A DNA stretch of 64,000 bases from Rhizobium sullae (lineage in GTDB: Bacteria; Pseudomonadota; Alphaproteobacteria; Rhizobiales; Rhizobiaceae). The stretch's first letter is position 1; every line of letters begins with the position of its first letter. The notes beneath the pieces were generated by a model, which saw only the letters and a list, made by a program, of their open reading frames with translations, was not told the DNA's origin and searched no databases. Shown one piece after another: positions 17,531 to 25,912 of this stretch. A program made the translations under genes and the position numbers. The DNA is taken from positions 2,356,001 to 2,420,000 of the forward strand of contig NZ_CP104144.1 of NCBI RefSeq assembly GCF_025200715.1, given 5' to 3'.

Positions 17531-18226
17531 ATGTTAGCAATAGATGGTGAGTCACCCGTGATCGACGAACGGATCAAGGAAATCGCGCCTGGATTTAGGG
17601 CGATGAGCATTCATGTCGACGCGACAAACGCTGGGCAAGGGAGCCTCTCACCAAAACTTCTGACAGATGCCTGCAATTATGTATTGCAGGGCGGCCCGAC
17701 CTGGGCTGAGGCCCATTTGGCGAGTTGGGCCGACGCCTATGTCCGATTTGGATCAAAGCCTAAACGGACGCCATGTTCGGCGCAGGCGCTGAGAAGGCGG
17801 GTGTTAAAAGACGGATCAATCCCTTCTATCAATCCCATCGTCGATCTCTACAACGCTGTCAGTCTCAAATATGCCATTCCCGTTGGCGGCGAGAATTACG
17901 ATGCCTATCTCGGACGTCCGCTTTTGACTGTGGCCGACGGAAGCGAGACATTCGAAACGGTCATGAACGGCGAAGCGGTGATCGAAAATCCCCTCCCTGG
18001 AGAGGTCATCTGGCGAGACGACGCAGGCGCAACATGTCGGCGATGGAACTGGCGGCAGGGCACCCGCACTCGACTGGATGCTGCGGCTGGACGAATGTGG
18101 TTTGTATTGGAAAGCCTTGAGACGATGCCAGACGATGCTCTTGCAGAAGCGTCGGACATGCTCGTCGATGGGCTAGAGACGTTGATGCCCGGTTGCTCGG
18201 TGTTCGCTCAGAGAATTGCTGTCTGA
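17531..18226 (+). CDS. B3/4-domain protein
   Basis: A 231-residue protein resembling the B3/4 tRNA-editing-like domain seen in PheT and in free-standing proteins. Recognisable parts are the central SINPIVDLYNAVSLKYAIPV segment and the GEVIWRDDAGATCRRWNWRQ segment near the C-terminus. Free-standing copies are thought to act on mischarged tRNA or a small ligand, but this is not settled. A TTG codon at 17510 offers a longer version. It follows the PaiB-like gene closely and may share its MocR control. Confidence 0.75.
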   Translation: MLAIDGESPVIDERIKEIAPGFRAMSIHVDATNAGQGSLSPKLLTDACNYVLQGGPTWAEAHLASWADAYVRFGSKPKRTPCSAQALRRRVLKDGSIPSINPIVDLYNAVSLKYAIPVGGENYDAYLGRPLLTVADGSETFETVMNGEAVIENPLPGEVIWRDDAGATCRRWNWRQGTRTRLDAAAGRMWFVLESLETMPDDALAEASDMLVDGLETLMPGCSVFAQRIAV

Positions 18227-18372
18227 AGATGACTTGTCCGCTACGGCGCGAAGGAGACTGGACTGTTTTCAGCATCGACCCACCGGACGTTATTTTGCAG
18301 GCTTGAAATCGGCGCGGTTTTTGTATAGAAAGCTAGAAATAATGCTGTTTTTCTAGATGAAGGTTGGCGCTG

Positions 18373-18621
18373 ATGAGCCTCAGCATCAAGGATCCGGAAG
18401 CCCATCGCTTGGCACAGGCAATCTCCCACGCCACGGGAGAAAGCATGACTCGCGTCGTGACTGAGGCATTGCGCGAGCGCCTTGCGACAATCGAACGCCG
18501 AAAGGGCCGAGCGAGCGTCGAGGAACTTCTGGCGATTGCTGACCGCGCCGCCGCGCACGTGAAACACCCCTATGTCGATCACGCTGATCTTCTCTATGAC
18601 GAACACGGCATTCCGAAATGA
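18373..18621 (+). CDS. vapB: VapB-type antitoxin
   Basis: An 82-residue antitoxin of the Rv0623/VapB type: an N-terminal DNA-binding part ([20 protein letters not shown]) followed by a charged C-terminal tail that would wrap the toxin. The ATG at 18373 is preferred to a TTG nine bases upstream. Its TGA stop overlaps the vapC start by four bases (ATGA), the standard coupling for these pairs. It should repress its own promoter together with VapC. Confidence 0.88.
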   Translation: MSLSIKDPEAHRLAQAISHATGESMTRVVTEALRERLATIERRKGRASVEELLAIADRAAAHVKHPYVDHADLLYDEHGIPK

Positions 18622-19004
18622 TTGTCGATACCTCAGCACTGGTCGCAATCCTTTACCGCGAGCCCGAAGCGGCAAGCTTTGTAAAATTTATCCACGACGC
18701 CGAAACGACCAGGATGAGTGTCGCGAATTATGTTGAGTTGTCCATGGTGGTGGAAAGCCAGCTCGGGCCTGACGGTATGCGCCAAGCTGAAGCTTTCTTC
18801 CGGCGTGCCGGCATTATCGTCGAGCCCGTCACCGTCGAGCATGGAGAACTGGCACGACAGGCTTTTCTCGATTTCGGCAAAGGCCGCCACAAAGCCGGTC
18901 TCAATTTCGGCGACTGCTTTGCCTATGCTTTGGCCAAGGCATCTGGCGAACCGCTGCTGTTCAAGGGCGACGACTTTTCTCAAACCGATATCCGGGCGGC
19001 CTGA
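18618..19004 (+). CDS. vapC: VapC-type PIN-domain toxin ribonuclease
   Basis: A 128-residue PIN-domain ribonuclease. The acidic metal-binding residues are in place: D4 in [12 protein letters not shown], a glutamate in ANYVELSMV, and aspartates in [12 protein letters not shown] and FKGDDF. It would cleave a specific RNA when the antitoxin is lost. It directly follows vapB with a four-base overlap and has no further operon partner. Confidence 0.9.
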   Translation: MIVDTSALVAILYREPEAASFVKFIHDAETTRMSVANYVELSMVVESQLGPDGMRQAEAFFRRAGIIVEPVTVEHGELARQAFLDFGKGRHKAGLNFGDCFAYALAKASGEPLLFKGDDFSQTDIRAA

Positions 19005-19409
19005 TCATGGCCGACGATGCACGGTTAATCGGACACAGTCCCCACATCGTTCCTGCTCAGAGCGAACCCCCTCCCCGCCAGCACATCTGCTGGATCTGAC
19101 GAAGCGCGCCCGCACTTATGTCGTGGCCGCCAGTTCCGCCAACACCCGCCGCGTCGGGGCCAGTATATCGACCGCCCCAATATCCCGATCCGGCAATGCC
19201 GAAGCGATGATCTGTCGCTGTTCGTTCCCTAGCAGCTCTCAACGTGCTGATCGCAATCGAGCCGTCTCAGGACGAATTTCGGCATGGTGTTGGATTTCAT
19301 TGGTGGCCGAGCCTGAGAATGCCGTAGCCGGTCGTCGCCCTCACCGTGCACTCAAGGCAGCGATGGCCGAGCGCGAGACCCCGCCATGACTGGTTTGAAA
19401 CAGCCAGAA
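19005..19409. other. Gene-free stretch after vapBC
   Basis: About 400 bases with no recognisable gene on either strand. Short open frames are GC-rich and featureless. I see no hairpin terminator and no known repeat. Confidence 0.5.
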
Positions 19410-20126
19410 TCACGAGGGCGACGGATACGCACAACGAAATCCGACATAGACTGCGTAAAAGTCGAACCGCTTCCACTGCATGGCGTCAGCTGTCGTCTGT
19501 TCACTGCCATACCACCACGAGCCGCCCGCCGTGAGCGCCTCTCCGCCGCGCCGATCCGCAATCCACTCCCAGACATTGCCTCCCATATCGTAGAGACCGT
19601 TGACGCCCGGGGGCGTCGATCCGACGCTCGCATGGCGAGGCCAGGGATCGCCATCTCGCGTGTTCATCCCGTCGGCTGTCTCGCCGGAAGGAAAGCGGTA
19701 GACACGCCCAGCTTCGAAGCCGGCCGATGATGCCCGCGTTTCGGTGTAGGCGGCACGACGCCACTCCTGTGCGGTTGGCAGTCGCCCGTTGCGCCAGCGG
19801 CAAAATGCGGACGCCTCGTCCCAGCTCACATGTACGGCCGGCTCGTCAAGGGACGCGGGTTCAACGCCGAACGGGCGATAGACGGTCCAACCGGCGCGAC
19901 GCTCCCAGCCAGAACCCCACTCGAAGCCGCCGCCCGATTTCTCGGCGGCGGTCTTAAGACCGGTCGCTTCCGCGAATTCACGAAACTGCCCGATGGTGAC
20001 CTCGCTAGCATCGATCACGAAATCTCCGATCGCGAGACGCCCTCCGACTTCGGCGCCCGCCGCAGAGGCAAAACCGACAGTGAGTCCGATGAAAAGCAAG
20101 GCCTTCTTTCCGCACCCAATTCCCAC
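19410..20126 (-). CDS. Exported formylglycine-generating-enzyme-like (SUMF1 fold) protein
   Basis: A 238-residue protein with an N-terminal signal peptide (KKALLFIGLTVGFASAAGA) and a C-lectin-like sulfatase-modifying-factor domain. Family landmarks are VSWDEASAFCRWRNGRLPTA, GLYDMGGNVWEW and the ending VGFRCAYP. The paired active-site cysteines of true formylglycine enzymes are not evident, so it is more likely a related domain of unknown activity. I chose the GTG at 20126 because AGGAGG lies eight bases upstream; an ATG at 20150 has no such site and would lengthen the signal region. It follows the aldo/keto reductase stop by two bases, so the two are co-translated. Confidence 0.75.
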   Translation of the reverse strand: MGIGCGKKALLFIGLTVGFASAAGAEVGGRLAIGDFVIDASEVTIGQFREFAEATGLKTAAEKSGGGFEWGSGWERRAGWTVYRPFGVEPASLDEPAVHVSWDEASAFCRWRNGRLPTAQEWRRAAYTETRASSAGFEAGRVYRFPSGETADGMNTRDGDPWPRHASVGSTPPGVNGLYDMGGNVWEWIADRRGGEALTAGGSWWYGSEQTTADAMQWKRFDFYAVYVGFRCAYPSPS

Positions 20127-20128
20127 GC

Positions 20129-21166
20129 TCAGCTCCTCCTGAACGGCCATGTGACAACCCCACCATAGTTCTTGCCCGGATAGGGCGGCTGGCGCAGCGT
20201 ATTGGCGAAGCCCTTGATACTTTCCATCTGCCGGACCATCCTCGCCCGCATGGCTTCATCCGGGAGATTGCCGTAGAGAGCGCCCACGTTGTCGGTCAGG
20301 TGGTCGGGATTGCTCGTCGCAGGTATCACATTTGTGACGGCCGGGTGGGCGATGATGAACTTCAGGAAGAACTGCGCCCAGCTCTTTGCGCCGAACTCTG
20401 CGGCGAATTCGGGAAGCGGCCTGCCCTCGACGCAGGTGAAGAGCCGCGCCTTCTCGAATGGGATGTTGACTTGGACGGCAACGCCATTGTCCGCGCAAGC
20501 CGGCAGGATGCGCGCCTCCGCCTGGCGCGAGAAAATCGTGTAGTTGACCTGAACGAAGTCGAGATCACCACTGCGGATCAGCCGCTCCATGGTATCGTAA
20601 TATTCGGGGCTCCACTGCGTAACGCCGATATATCGGACGCGCCCCTCGCTCTTCCATCGCCGAAGCGTATGCAGGACTTGATCGACATTTTCCAGACTGT
20701 GAACCTGCTGGACGTCCATCCTGCTGCGCCACAGCCGCTCCATCGAACGGCGGAACTGTGCTTCCGAATGGCTTTCATCGGAAAGCCATTCTCCGGTCGT
20801 CCACGTCTTGTTGGTGATGAAGAGATCGTCGGCGATACCAAGTTCGGTCGCGAAGTCGCCGACGCTCACCTCCGACATGCCATACAGCGGAGACGTATCG
20901 ACCACCCGTCCGCCAGCCTCATGAAAGCGGCGCATAATCTCACGGATGTGCGCACGGGGTTCGCCCGGGAGCACGTCGAACGTCTCGAATGTGCCGAGGC
21001 CGACGACCGGAATCTCCTCCCGGGTCTTCGGGATCGCCCGCCGGATGATGGACCGATCGGCTGTCGCCTGGGCAAATGCGTGGCCGCCACCAATGGACCC
21101 GACTGCCATCGCGCCGATCGCCGCGCCCGCAGCCTGCAAGATTGTCCGCCTGTGAACTCGTCGCAT
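20129..21166 (-). CDS. Tat-exported aldo/keto reductase
   Basis: A 345-residue NADP-type aldo/keto reductase carrying a twin-arginine signal (MRRVHRRTILQAAGAAIGAM). The tetrad residues can be placed: Asp in VVDTSPLYG with its Tyr, Lys in ITNKTW and His in QQVHSLE. The start at 21166 is preferred over the longer frame because GGAG precedes it and it puts the Tat motif at the N-terminus. It is co-operonic with the exported SUMF1-like protein and lies beside an AraC regulator on the same strand. Export of an apparently cofactor-dependent reductase suggests folding with cofactor in the cytoplasm. The substrate is unknown. Confidence 0.85.
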   Translation of the reverse strand: MRRVHRRTILQAAGAAIGAMAVGSIGGGHAFAQATADRSIIRRAIPKTREEIPVVGLGTFETFDVLPGEPRAHIREIMRRFHEAGGRVVDTSPLYGMSEVSVGDFATELGIADDLFITNKTWTTGEWLSDESHSEAQFRRSMERLWRSRMDVQQVHSLENVDQVLHTLRRWKSEGRVRYIGVTQWSPEYYDTMERLIRSGDLDFVQVNYTIFSRQAEARILPACADNGVAVQVNIPFEKARLFTCVEGRPLPEFAAEFGAKSWAQFFLKFIIAHPAVTNVIPATSNPDHLTDNVGALYGNLPDEAMRARMVRQMESIKGFANTLRQPPYPGKNYGGVVTWPFRRS

Positions 21167-21298
21167 CTCAGTCTCCGTGCCTTGTTTACCAGACTCGAGG
21201 ATTAGAGTTTTCGCAGCGGAAGGTCGCTCACGATCCTGATCGGGAGCGCGGAAAACTGATATTTTTTGGAAAATGTCGCCAGACCGTTCAAACACATT

Positions 21299-22162
21299 TC
21301 AGTGAGATCGATATTCTGACGGAAGGCATCCCACTACTCTGCGAAATACCCGCGCGAAGTGCGTTGGACTTGAGAATCCGACCGAAAACGCGAGTTCTGC
21401 AATATTGGTCGGGTGTCGCGCGAGCATTTGAACAGCCCTCTGCACCCGCAACTCGTTTATGAATTGAAGAGGAGTTCGTCCGGTTGATGCGCGGAAGGCG
21501 CGATGAAAGTGACCGTCCGATAGGTCAATCAACCTCGCTAATGTCGCGACGCGGATTTCTCCAGGCAACTGAGCCTCAATGTAGTCGGCGATGCGGCGGA
21601 GCATCCATGGTGGCAGCTTCAGGGGGCGCTGCGCAGCCGGCCGGTTTCCCGGTCCGTAGCGGATCTTCAGATGCTGGGCGAGCGCCATCAACATCCCATC
21701 GAGGTATGCGGGATCAAGATGACCATCCTGGTTTTGGTGCCAAGCGAGTTCGCTCAGCAAAGCGGCCAAAAACCGGTCATCCCTAGTGCTGAACGCGCGA
21801 ATTTTGGCGCCGTCAGTCAAGTCTCGGAACCGGCCGGGCGAGATCGCGATACCTGCCCAGCGCCATGACACGGCTTCAAGCCTGAGGCGACGCTGGGAAT
21901 TTGCCGGCAAGATGGAGACGGAGCCGGGCGCATCGATGCCATCGTAGCGGTATCCGCAATCGGTCACGTAGCGGTGGCGAGCGGCACCGCCTTCCAAGGT
22001 GCCCATAACAAGGTGGCTGGTCGAAAGGATCGAGCCCTCTACAAGATCAGTATAGCCCCGACGCGCCACATCGAATTGTCCATCCGAAAAGGCAAAGGTG
22101 CTGTGTTCGCTGGCGCGAGAACTGAGATTCTGAAGGTAGTTGGCATGTCCGGCGACACTCAT
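21299..22162 (-). CDS. AraC-family transcriptional regulator
   Basis: A 287-residue regulator with a divergent N-terminal sensor domain and a C-terminal double helix-turn-helix (ATLARLIDLSDGHFHRAFRA, then IAELAFSVGFSSPTHFARVF). The AraC signature is complete. It sits 132 bases upstream of the aldo/keto reductase gene in the same direction, so it may regulate or even be co-transcribed with that pair. The ligand is unknown. Confidence 0.88.
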   Translation of the reverse strand: MSVAGHANYLQNLSSRASEHSTFAFSDGQFDVARRGYTDLVEGSILSTSHLVMGTLEGGAARHRYVTDCGYRYDGIDAPGSVSILPANSQRRLRLEAVSWRWAGIAISPGRFRDLTDGAKIRAFSTRDDRFLAALLSELAWHQNQDGHLDPAYLDGMLMALAQHLKIRYGPGNRPAAQRPLKLPPWMLRRIADYIEAQLPGEIRVATLARLIDLSDGHFHRAFRASTGRTPLQFINELRVQRAVQMLARHPTNIAELAFSVGFSSPTHFARVFRRVVGCLPSEYRSH

Positions 22163-22217
22163 TGCGCTCTCCCTCTATGACTTCCCCTGATAACGCATCA
22201 TTGCGGCCTTGTTTCCC

Positions 22218-23096
22218 TCACAACGTCTCGCGCACGATTTCGAGGAAAGCCTTCAGCACCGACGAGGGCTGTTCACGCCGGTAGATGATCGACGTGTCGA
22301 TAGACAAGCTTCGGCCCTGAATAGGGCGATAGACGACGCCGCTCCGGCGCAGGTTTTGCAGGCAGGCGGGTAGCAGCGAGACGCCCAGCCCGACCGATAC
22401 AAGTCCGATGATCGTCTGCTTGGGCGTTGCTTCGCGCACGATCCTCGGGCTGAAGCCGGATGAACGGCACAGCCCGATGATCTCGTCATAGAGGGACGGA
22501 TTGATGCTGCGTGGGAATTGAATCAGCGCTTCGGAGGCCAGGTCGGCTAGCGGGACCTCTGCTTCGGAGGCCAGCCGATGCGTTTCCGGCAGGGCCACGA
22601 TCAGCGGTTCGACCAGTATGCTTTCGACCTTCAATGCCTTGTGAACGACGGGAGGATGAATAAAACCTATATCGAGCTGGCGTTCGACCACGGCCCTGAC
22701 CTGATTGGGAATGCGCAGATCGGTCAGGCTCAACTCGACCTCAGGATAGCGCTCGGTGAAGCGCCGAACGACAGAAGGCACCACGCTGTAGATAGCCGCG
22801 TCGATGAACCCGACGGCCAGATGGCCGGTTTCGCCGCGATCGGCTTTGCGTGCAAGCTCCACCGCTTGCTCTGTCTGATGAAGCACGGCCCTCGCTTCAT
22901 CAAGGAACACGCGCCCCGCCGGAGTCAGCTCGACCTTACGTTTGGTGCGCTCCAGCAGGCGCACACCCATGAACTGTTCCAGTTGCTGGATCTGCTTTGT
23001 CAGAGGCGGCTGCGAGATATGCAGGCGCGCCGCAGCACGCCCGAAATGCAGCTCTTCCGCAACAGCCACGAAGGACTGCATCAGCTTGTAGTCCAT
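22218..23096 (-). CDS. LysR-family regulator, CatR/BenM-like
   Basis: A 292-residue LysR protein with an N-terminal winged helix (ELHFGRAAARLHISQPPLTK) and a periplasmic-binding-like effector domain. The helix resembles those of aromatic-degradation regulators such as CatR and BenM. It is divergent from the gene for an exported LVIVD-repeat protein with 95 bases between the starts, and is therefore its probable regulator. Confidence 0.88.
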   Translation of the reverse strand: MDYKLMQSFVAVAEELHFGRAAARLHISQPPLTKQIQQLEQFMGVRLLERTKRKVELTPAGRVFLDEARAVLHQTEQAVELARKADRGETGHLAVGFIDAAIYSVVPSVVRRFTERYPEVELSLTDLRIPNQVRAVVERQLDIGFIHPPVVHKALKVESILVEPLIVALPETHRLASEAEVPLADLASEALIQFPRSINPSLYDEIIGLCRSSGFSPRIVREATPKQTIIGLVSVGLGVSLLPACLQNLRRSGVVYRPIQGRSLSIDTSIIYRREQPSSVLKAFLEIVRETL

Positions 23097-23191
23097 CCTT
23101 TAATTCCCAAATCGAATTACTGATTGCTCAAACGATATTGGACGAAAAATATCGAGCATGCAAAATCAGCAAAGTTGCAAGACCGGGAGAC
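23097..23191. promoter_or_regulatory. Divergent promoter shared by LysR and the LVIVD protein gene
   Basis: Contains ATTCCCAAATCGA at 23103-23115 and CGATATTGGACGA at 23133-23145. Nearly the same words occur in the promoter at 25797-25912, ahead of another exported beta-propeller protein. I read these as related LysR-type binding sites. Confidence 0.5.
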
Positions 23192-24655
23192 ATGCTTTTG
23201 AGAGATTCCGAGATTTCACGCCGCCAGATGCTGAAGGCGCCCCTAGTTGCAACGATTGCCGCGGCGTCTCAGTCAAGTCTTGCCTGCGAGGCGCTTGACC
23301 AGCCCATTCCTGCTGCCTCGCCAGCGCCCGTTGGCGCATTTGCCCACAATGTCGAAGCGGTGGGCTATACCGATTTGGAACATCGTCCAGCCTTCAAGAT
23401 GGCGATCAGGCATGTTGGCGGACGCTGGTATCTTTACACCGGTCACTTCTGGCACTCGGGCTGGAGCATCGTCGATGTGACCGATCCGGCTAAGCCCGAG
23501 GTCGTCAAGTTCATGCCTTATCCCAATACGAATACTTGGACTCTGCAGATGGACTTGTCCGGCGACACAATGGTGACCGCTCTTGAGAGACCCTTTGCAA
23601 ATTTCGGGGGTGACCCCGCCGCGCCTTTCGATGAAGGCGTTCTGATCTGGGATATCGCTGATCCCATCAATCCGAAACAACTCGGTCACTACCAGACCGG
23701 CGGTAGTGGCACGCATCGCAATCTCTATCCCGGCGGGCGTTATGTCCACCTTGCTGCTGGCATGCCTGGGTACAAGGGCAACATCTACGTCATCCTCGAT
23801 ATTTCGGATCGCGCGAATCCCCGCGAAGCCGGACGCTGGTGGGTTCCAGGCCAGCACGAGGCGGGAGGCGAGGCAATCGGATCGACGGACTCCGTCGCTG
23901 AATCCGGTGAGGCGACTGACCACTATCGGTTGCAGCTTCGAGCGCAATGCATGTGCGGCGCTTTCTGTGCGAGTGCGGGCGAAGACGTGTCGCTGCACGG
24001 CCCTCCCTATGTCGTGGGAGATCATGCCTATTTGCCTTATGGCGCGGCGGGCATTGTCGTGCTTGACATCAGAAACGTCTCGCAGCCGAGGCGGATCGGC
24101 GGTCTGAGCTTCAGCCCGCCCTTCCACTCGCGCTTCGGCGTGCACGGCGTGCTGCCGATCCAAGAACGTGGTATCGCTTTCGCCAACTCGGAGAACGTCA
24201 CCTACGGACGCGGCCCGATGCACCACGCGTCGATCATCGATATCTCCGATCCGAATGAACCATTCCTGCTGTCGCTTCTGCCCGAGCCCATACCGCCCGA
24301 AGGAGCTTCCTATACCGACTTCACGACTCGTGGCGGCTGGCGCGGGCCGCACAACATCAATCATCACCAGCATCACCCCGACGTGCAGAAACAGGGCGAT
24401 CTCTTTTACATCGCACATTTCAATGCGGGGCTGAGGGTCTACGACGTCTCAAATACTCGGCTTCCTCGCGAGGTCGGCTACTTCATTCCGCCGGAGCCAA
24501 ACCGACGCTACGGCCCCATGCCGGAAGATAAGCTGGTTGTTCAGACCGAGGACGTGGTCGTGGATCGGCGCGGCTTCATTTATATAAGTGACAAGAACCA
24601 GGGGCTCTGGATACTCCGCTATACCGGCCCGCAGCCGGGAACGGATCGAACGTGA
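23192..24655 (+). CDS. Exported LVIVD-repeat beta-propeller protein
   Basis: A 487-residue protein with an N-terminal export signal that has a twin-arginine-like start (SRRQMLKAPLVATIAAA). The body consists of LVIVD-type propeller repeats, visible as recurring units such as GWSIVDVTDPAKPE, GVLIWDIADPINPK, IYVILDISDRANPR, IVVLDIRNVSQPRR and SIIDISDPNEP. An unusual cysteine cluster QCMCGAFC lies between blades. The start at 23192 is preceded by GGGAGA; a longer open frame upstream would cross the promoter and overlap the LysR gene. Its function is unknown; binding or surface roles are usual for such propellers. Confidence 0.8.
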   Translation: MLLRDSEISRRQMLKAPLVATIAAASQSSLACEALDQPIPAASPAPVGAFAHNVEAVGYTDLEHRPAFKMAIRHVGGRWYLYTGHFWHSGWSIVDVTDPAKPEVVKFMPYPNTNTWTLQMDLSGDTMVTALERPFANFGGDPAAPFDEGVLIWDIADPINPKQLGHYQTGGSGTHRNLYPGGRYVHLAAGMPGYKGNIYVILDISDRANPREAGRWWVPGQHEAGGEAIGSTDSVAESGEATDHYRLQLRAQCMCGAFCASAGEDVSLHGPPYVVGDHAYLPYGAAGIVVLDIRNVSQPRRIGGLSFSPPFHSRFGVHGVLPIQERGIAFANSENVTYGRGPMHHASIIDISDPNEPFLLSLLPEPIPPEGASYTDFTTRGGWRGPHNINHHQHHPDVQKQGDLFYIAHFNAGLRVYDVSNTRLPREVGYFIPPEPNRRYGPMPEDKLVVQTEDVVVDRRGFIYISDKNQGLWILRYTGPQPGTDRT

Positions 24656-24884
24656 TTGTTACATTCACCCTGGAAAGACTGTTCGGGTACCGCCTTCGCA
24701 AACCTGAGACGCGGCCCTGGCGGCCCTCCAAAACGCGCAGACACAGCTGGTGGCCGACTGTGAATAGGCATTGTGCAATAACCCCGTCACCTCAGCAAAA
24801 ACAATTATCTAACCTGCCGATCGGCACCGAGACCCCGATGCCGATTCACAAACTGGAAGCCACCGTGACAATCCTAAGGCGCCA

Positions 24885-25796
24885 TTAGGAGGGATTCAAA
24901 GTCGCGCTTACGCCAGCGACTAAGCGCCGGAGCCAAGCTTGACCGGGGTCACTATCATTTCGCCGATGCCAAAGCATGGTTTCCGTGTAACCGCTATATT
25001 CGAGAGGCACAGGAAAGGACCTTACATCCGGCCAGTCCGCCAAATCGAGCACACCGGATGACAGGGTGCAAATCATGTCCGTACGAGAAATGATGGCTGG
25101 CACCGCCAGAGCGTAGGGCAAGCTCATCGCGACCGTCCGCTTGAGGCCACGGTCGTCCAGCATCCGATCGATGTAACCTTTCAAGTCACCCACGTGGGTG
25201 ACCAGCAAGTGCGGATATTTCAAGAACAACTCCAGGGTCAGTTCATCACGGACTTCGGGATGGTTCACTGAAACAATCGAAAGCCACTTCACATGAAAAA
25301 GAGGAGCGCGTTTGATGCTCGTCGGCGCGTCGGGCAAGATTGTAATGGCAAGATCAACAGATCCCTTCTCAAGGCTATCAACGACGTCCTGCCGATGAAG
25401 ATTTCGAATGATGATCGCAATCCTCGGCGCGATTGATCGCAGAGACGCCATCAAACTCGGCATCAAAGTCGCTGCAAGGTGATCTGTCGTCGCAATCCTG
25501 AAAACCCGACCAGACCGTGTTGGCGAGAATTGCCCGAAGCCGCCCAACGCTTCTTCAATCTGGCGCAGCGCCGAGCGGATGGGATCGGCAAGGTCCAGCG
25601 CCTTTTCTGTTGGGCGCACTCCATCTGCATGTCGGATAAAAAGATCATCAGCGAAAAGCTGCCGCAAGTGAGCCAACCGTTTGCTCATTGCCGGCTGGCT
25701 CAGGCCGATGCGGTGCGCCGCGGCACTGACGCTCCCCTCGCCCAGCAGGGCGTCAAAAGCGACAAGCAGATTCAAGTCGATTGCAGCCAAGTTCAT
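24885..25796 (-). CDS. LysR-family regulator, NodD-like subgroup
   Basis: A 303-residue LysR protein that starts MNLAAIDLNLLVAFDALL, typical of the NodD/SyrM-like subgroup, with helix SVSAAAHRIGLSQPAMSKRL. The effector domain is complete. It is divergent from the second exported beta-propeller gene. Between the LVIVD gene stop (24655) and this gene's stop lie about 230 bases in which I see nothing. Confidence 0.88.
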   Translation of the reverse strand: MNLAAIDLNLLVAFDALLGEGSVSAAAHRIGLSQPAMSKRLAHLRQLFADDLFIRHADGVRPTEKALDLADPIRSALRQIEEALGGFGQFSPTRSGRVFRIATTDHLAATLMPSLMASLRSIAPRIAIIIRNLHRQDVVDSLEKGSVDLAITILPDAPTSIKRAPLFHVKWLSIVSVNHPEVRDELTLELFLKYPHLLVTHVGDLKGYIDRMLDDRGLKRTVAMSLPYALAVPAIISRTDMICTLSSGVLDLADWPDVRSFPVPLEYSGYTETMLWHRRNDSDPGQAWLRRLVAGVSATLNPS

Positions 25797-25912
25797 GACG
25801 CCATCCTACAGCGATATATAGCTGCGAGGAATATACAGATTCCCAATATCGATTGGACGATTGAGCCGAAAACTGGAAGACAAAGCCAGTCGTATCATCA
25901 GGAGCCACAATC
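25797..25912. promoter_or_regulatory. Divergent promoter shared by LysR and the second beta-propeller gene
   Basis: Holds ATTCCCAATATCGATTGG and then ACGA, spanning 25839-25860, closely related to words in the promoter at 23097-23191. Probably a LysR operator common to the two neighbouring modules. Confidence 0.5.
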
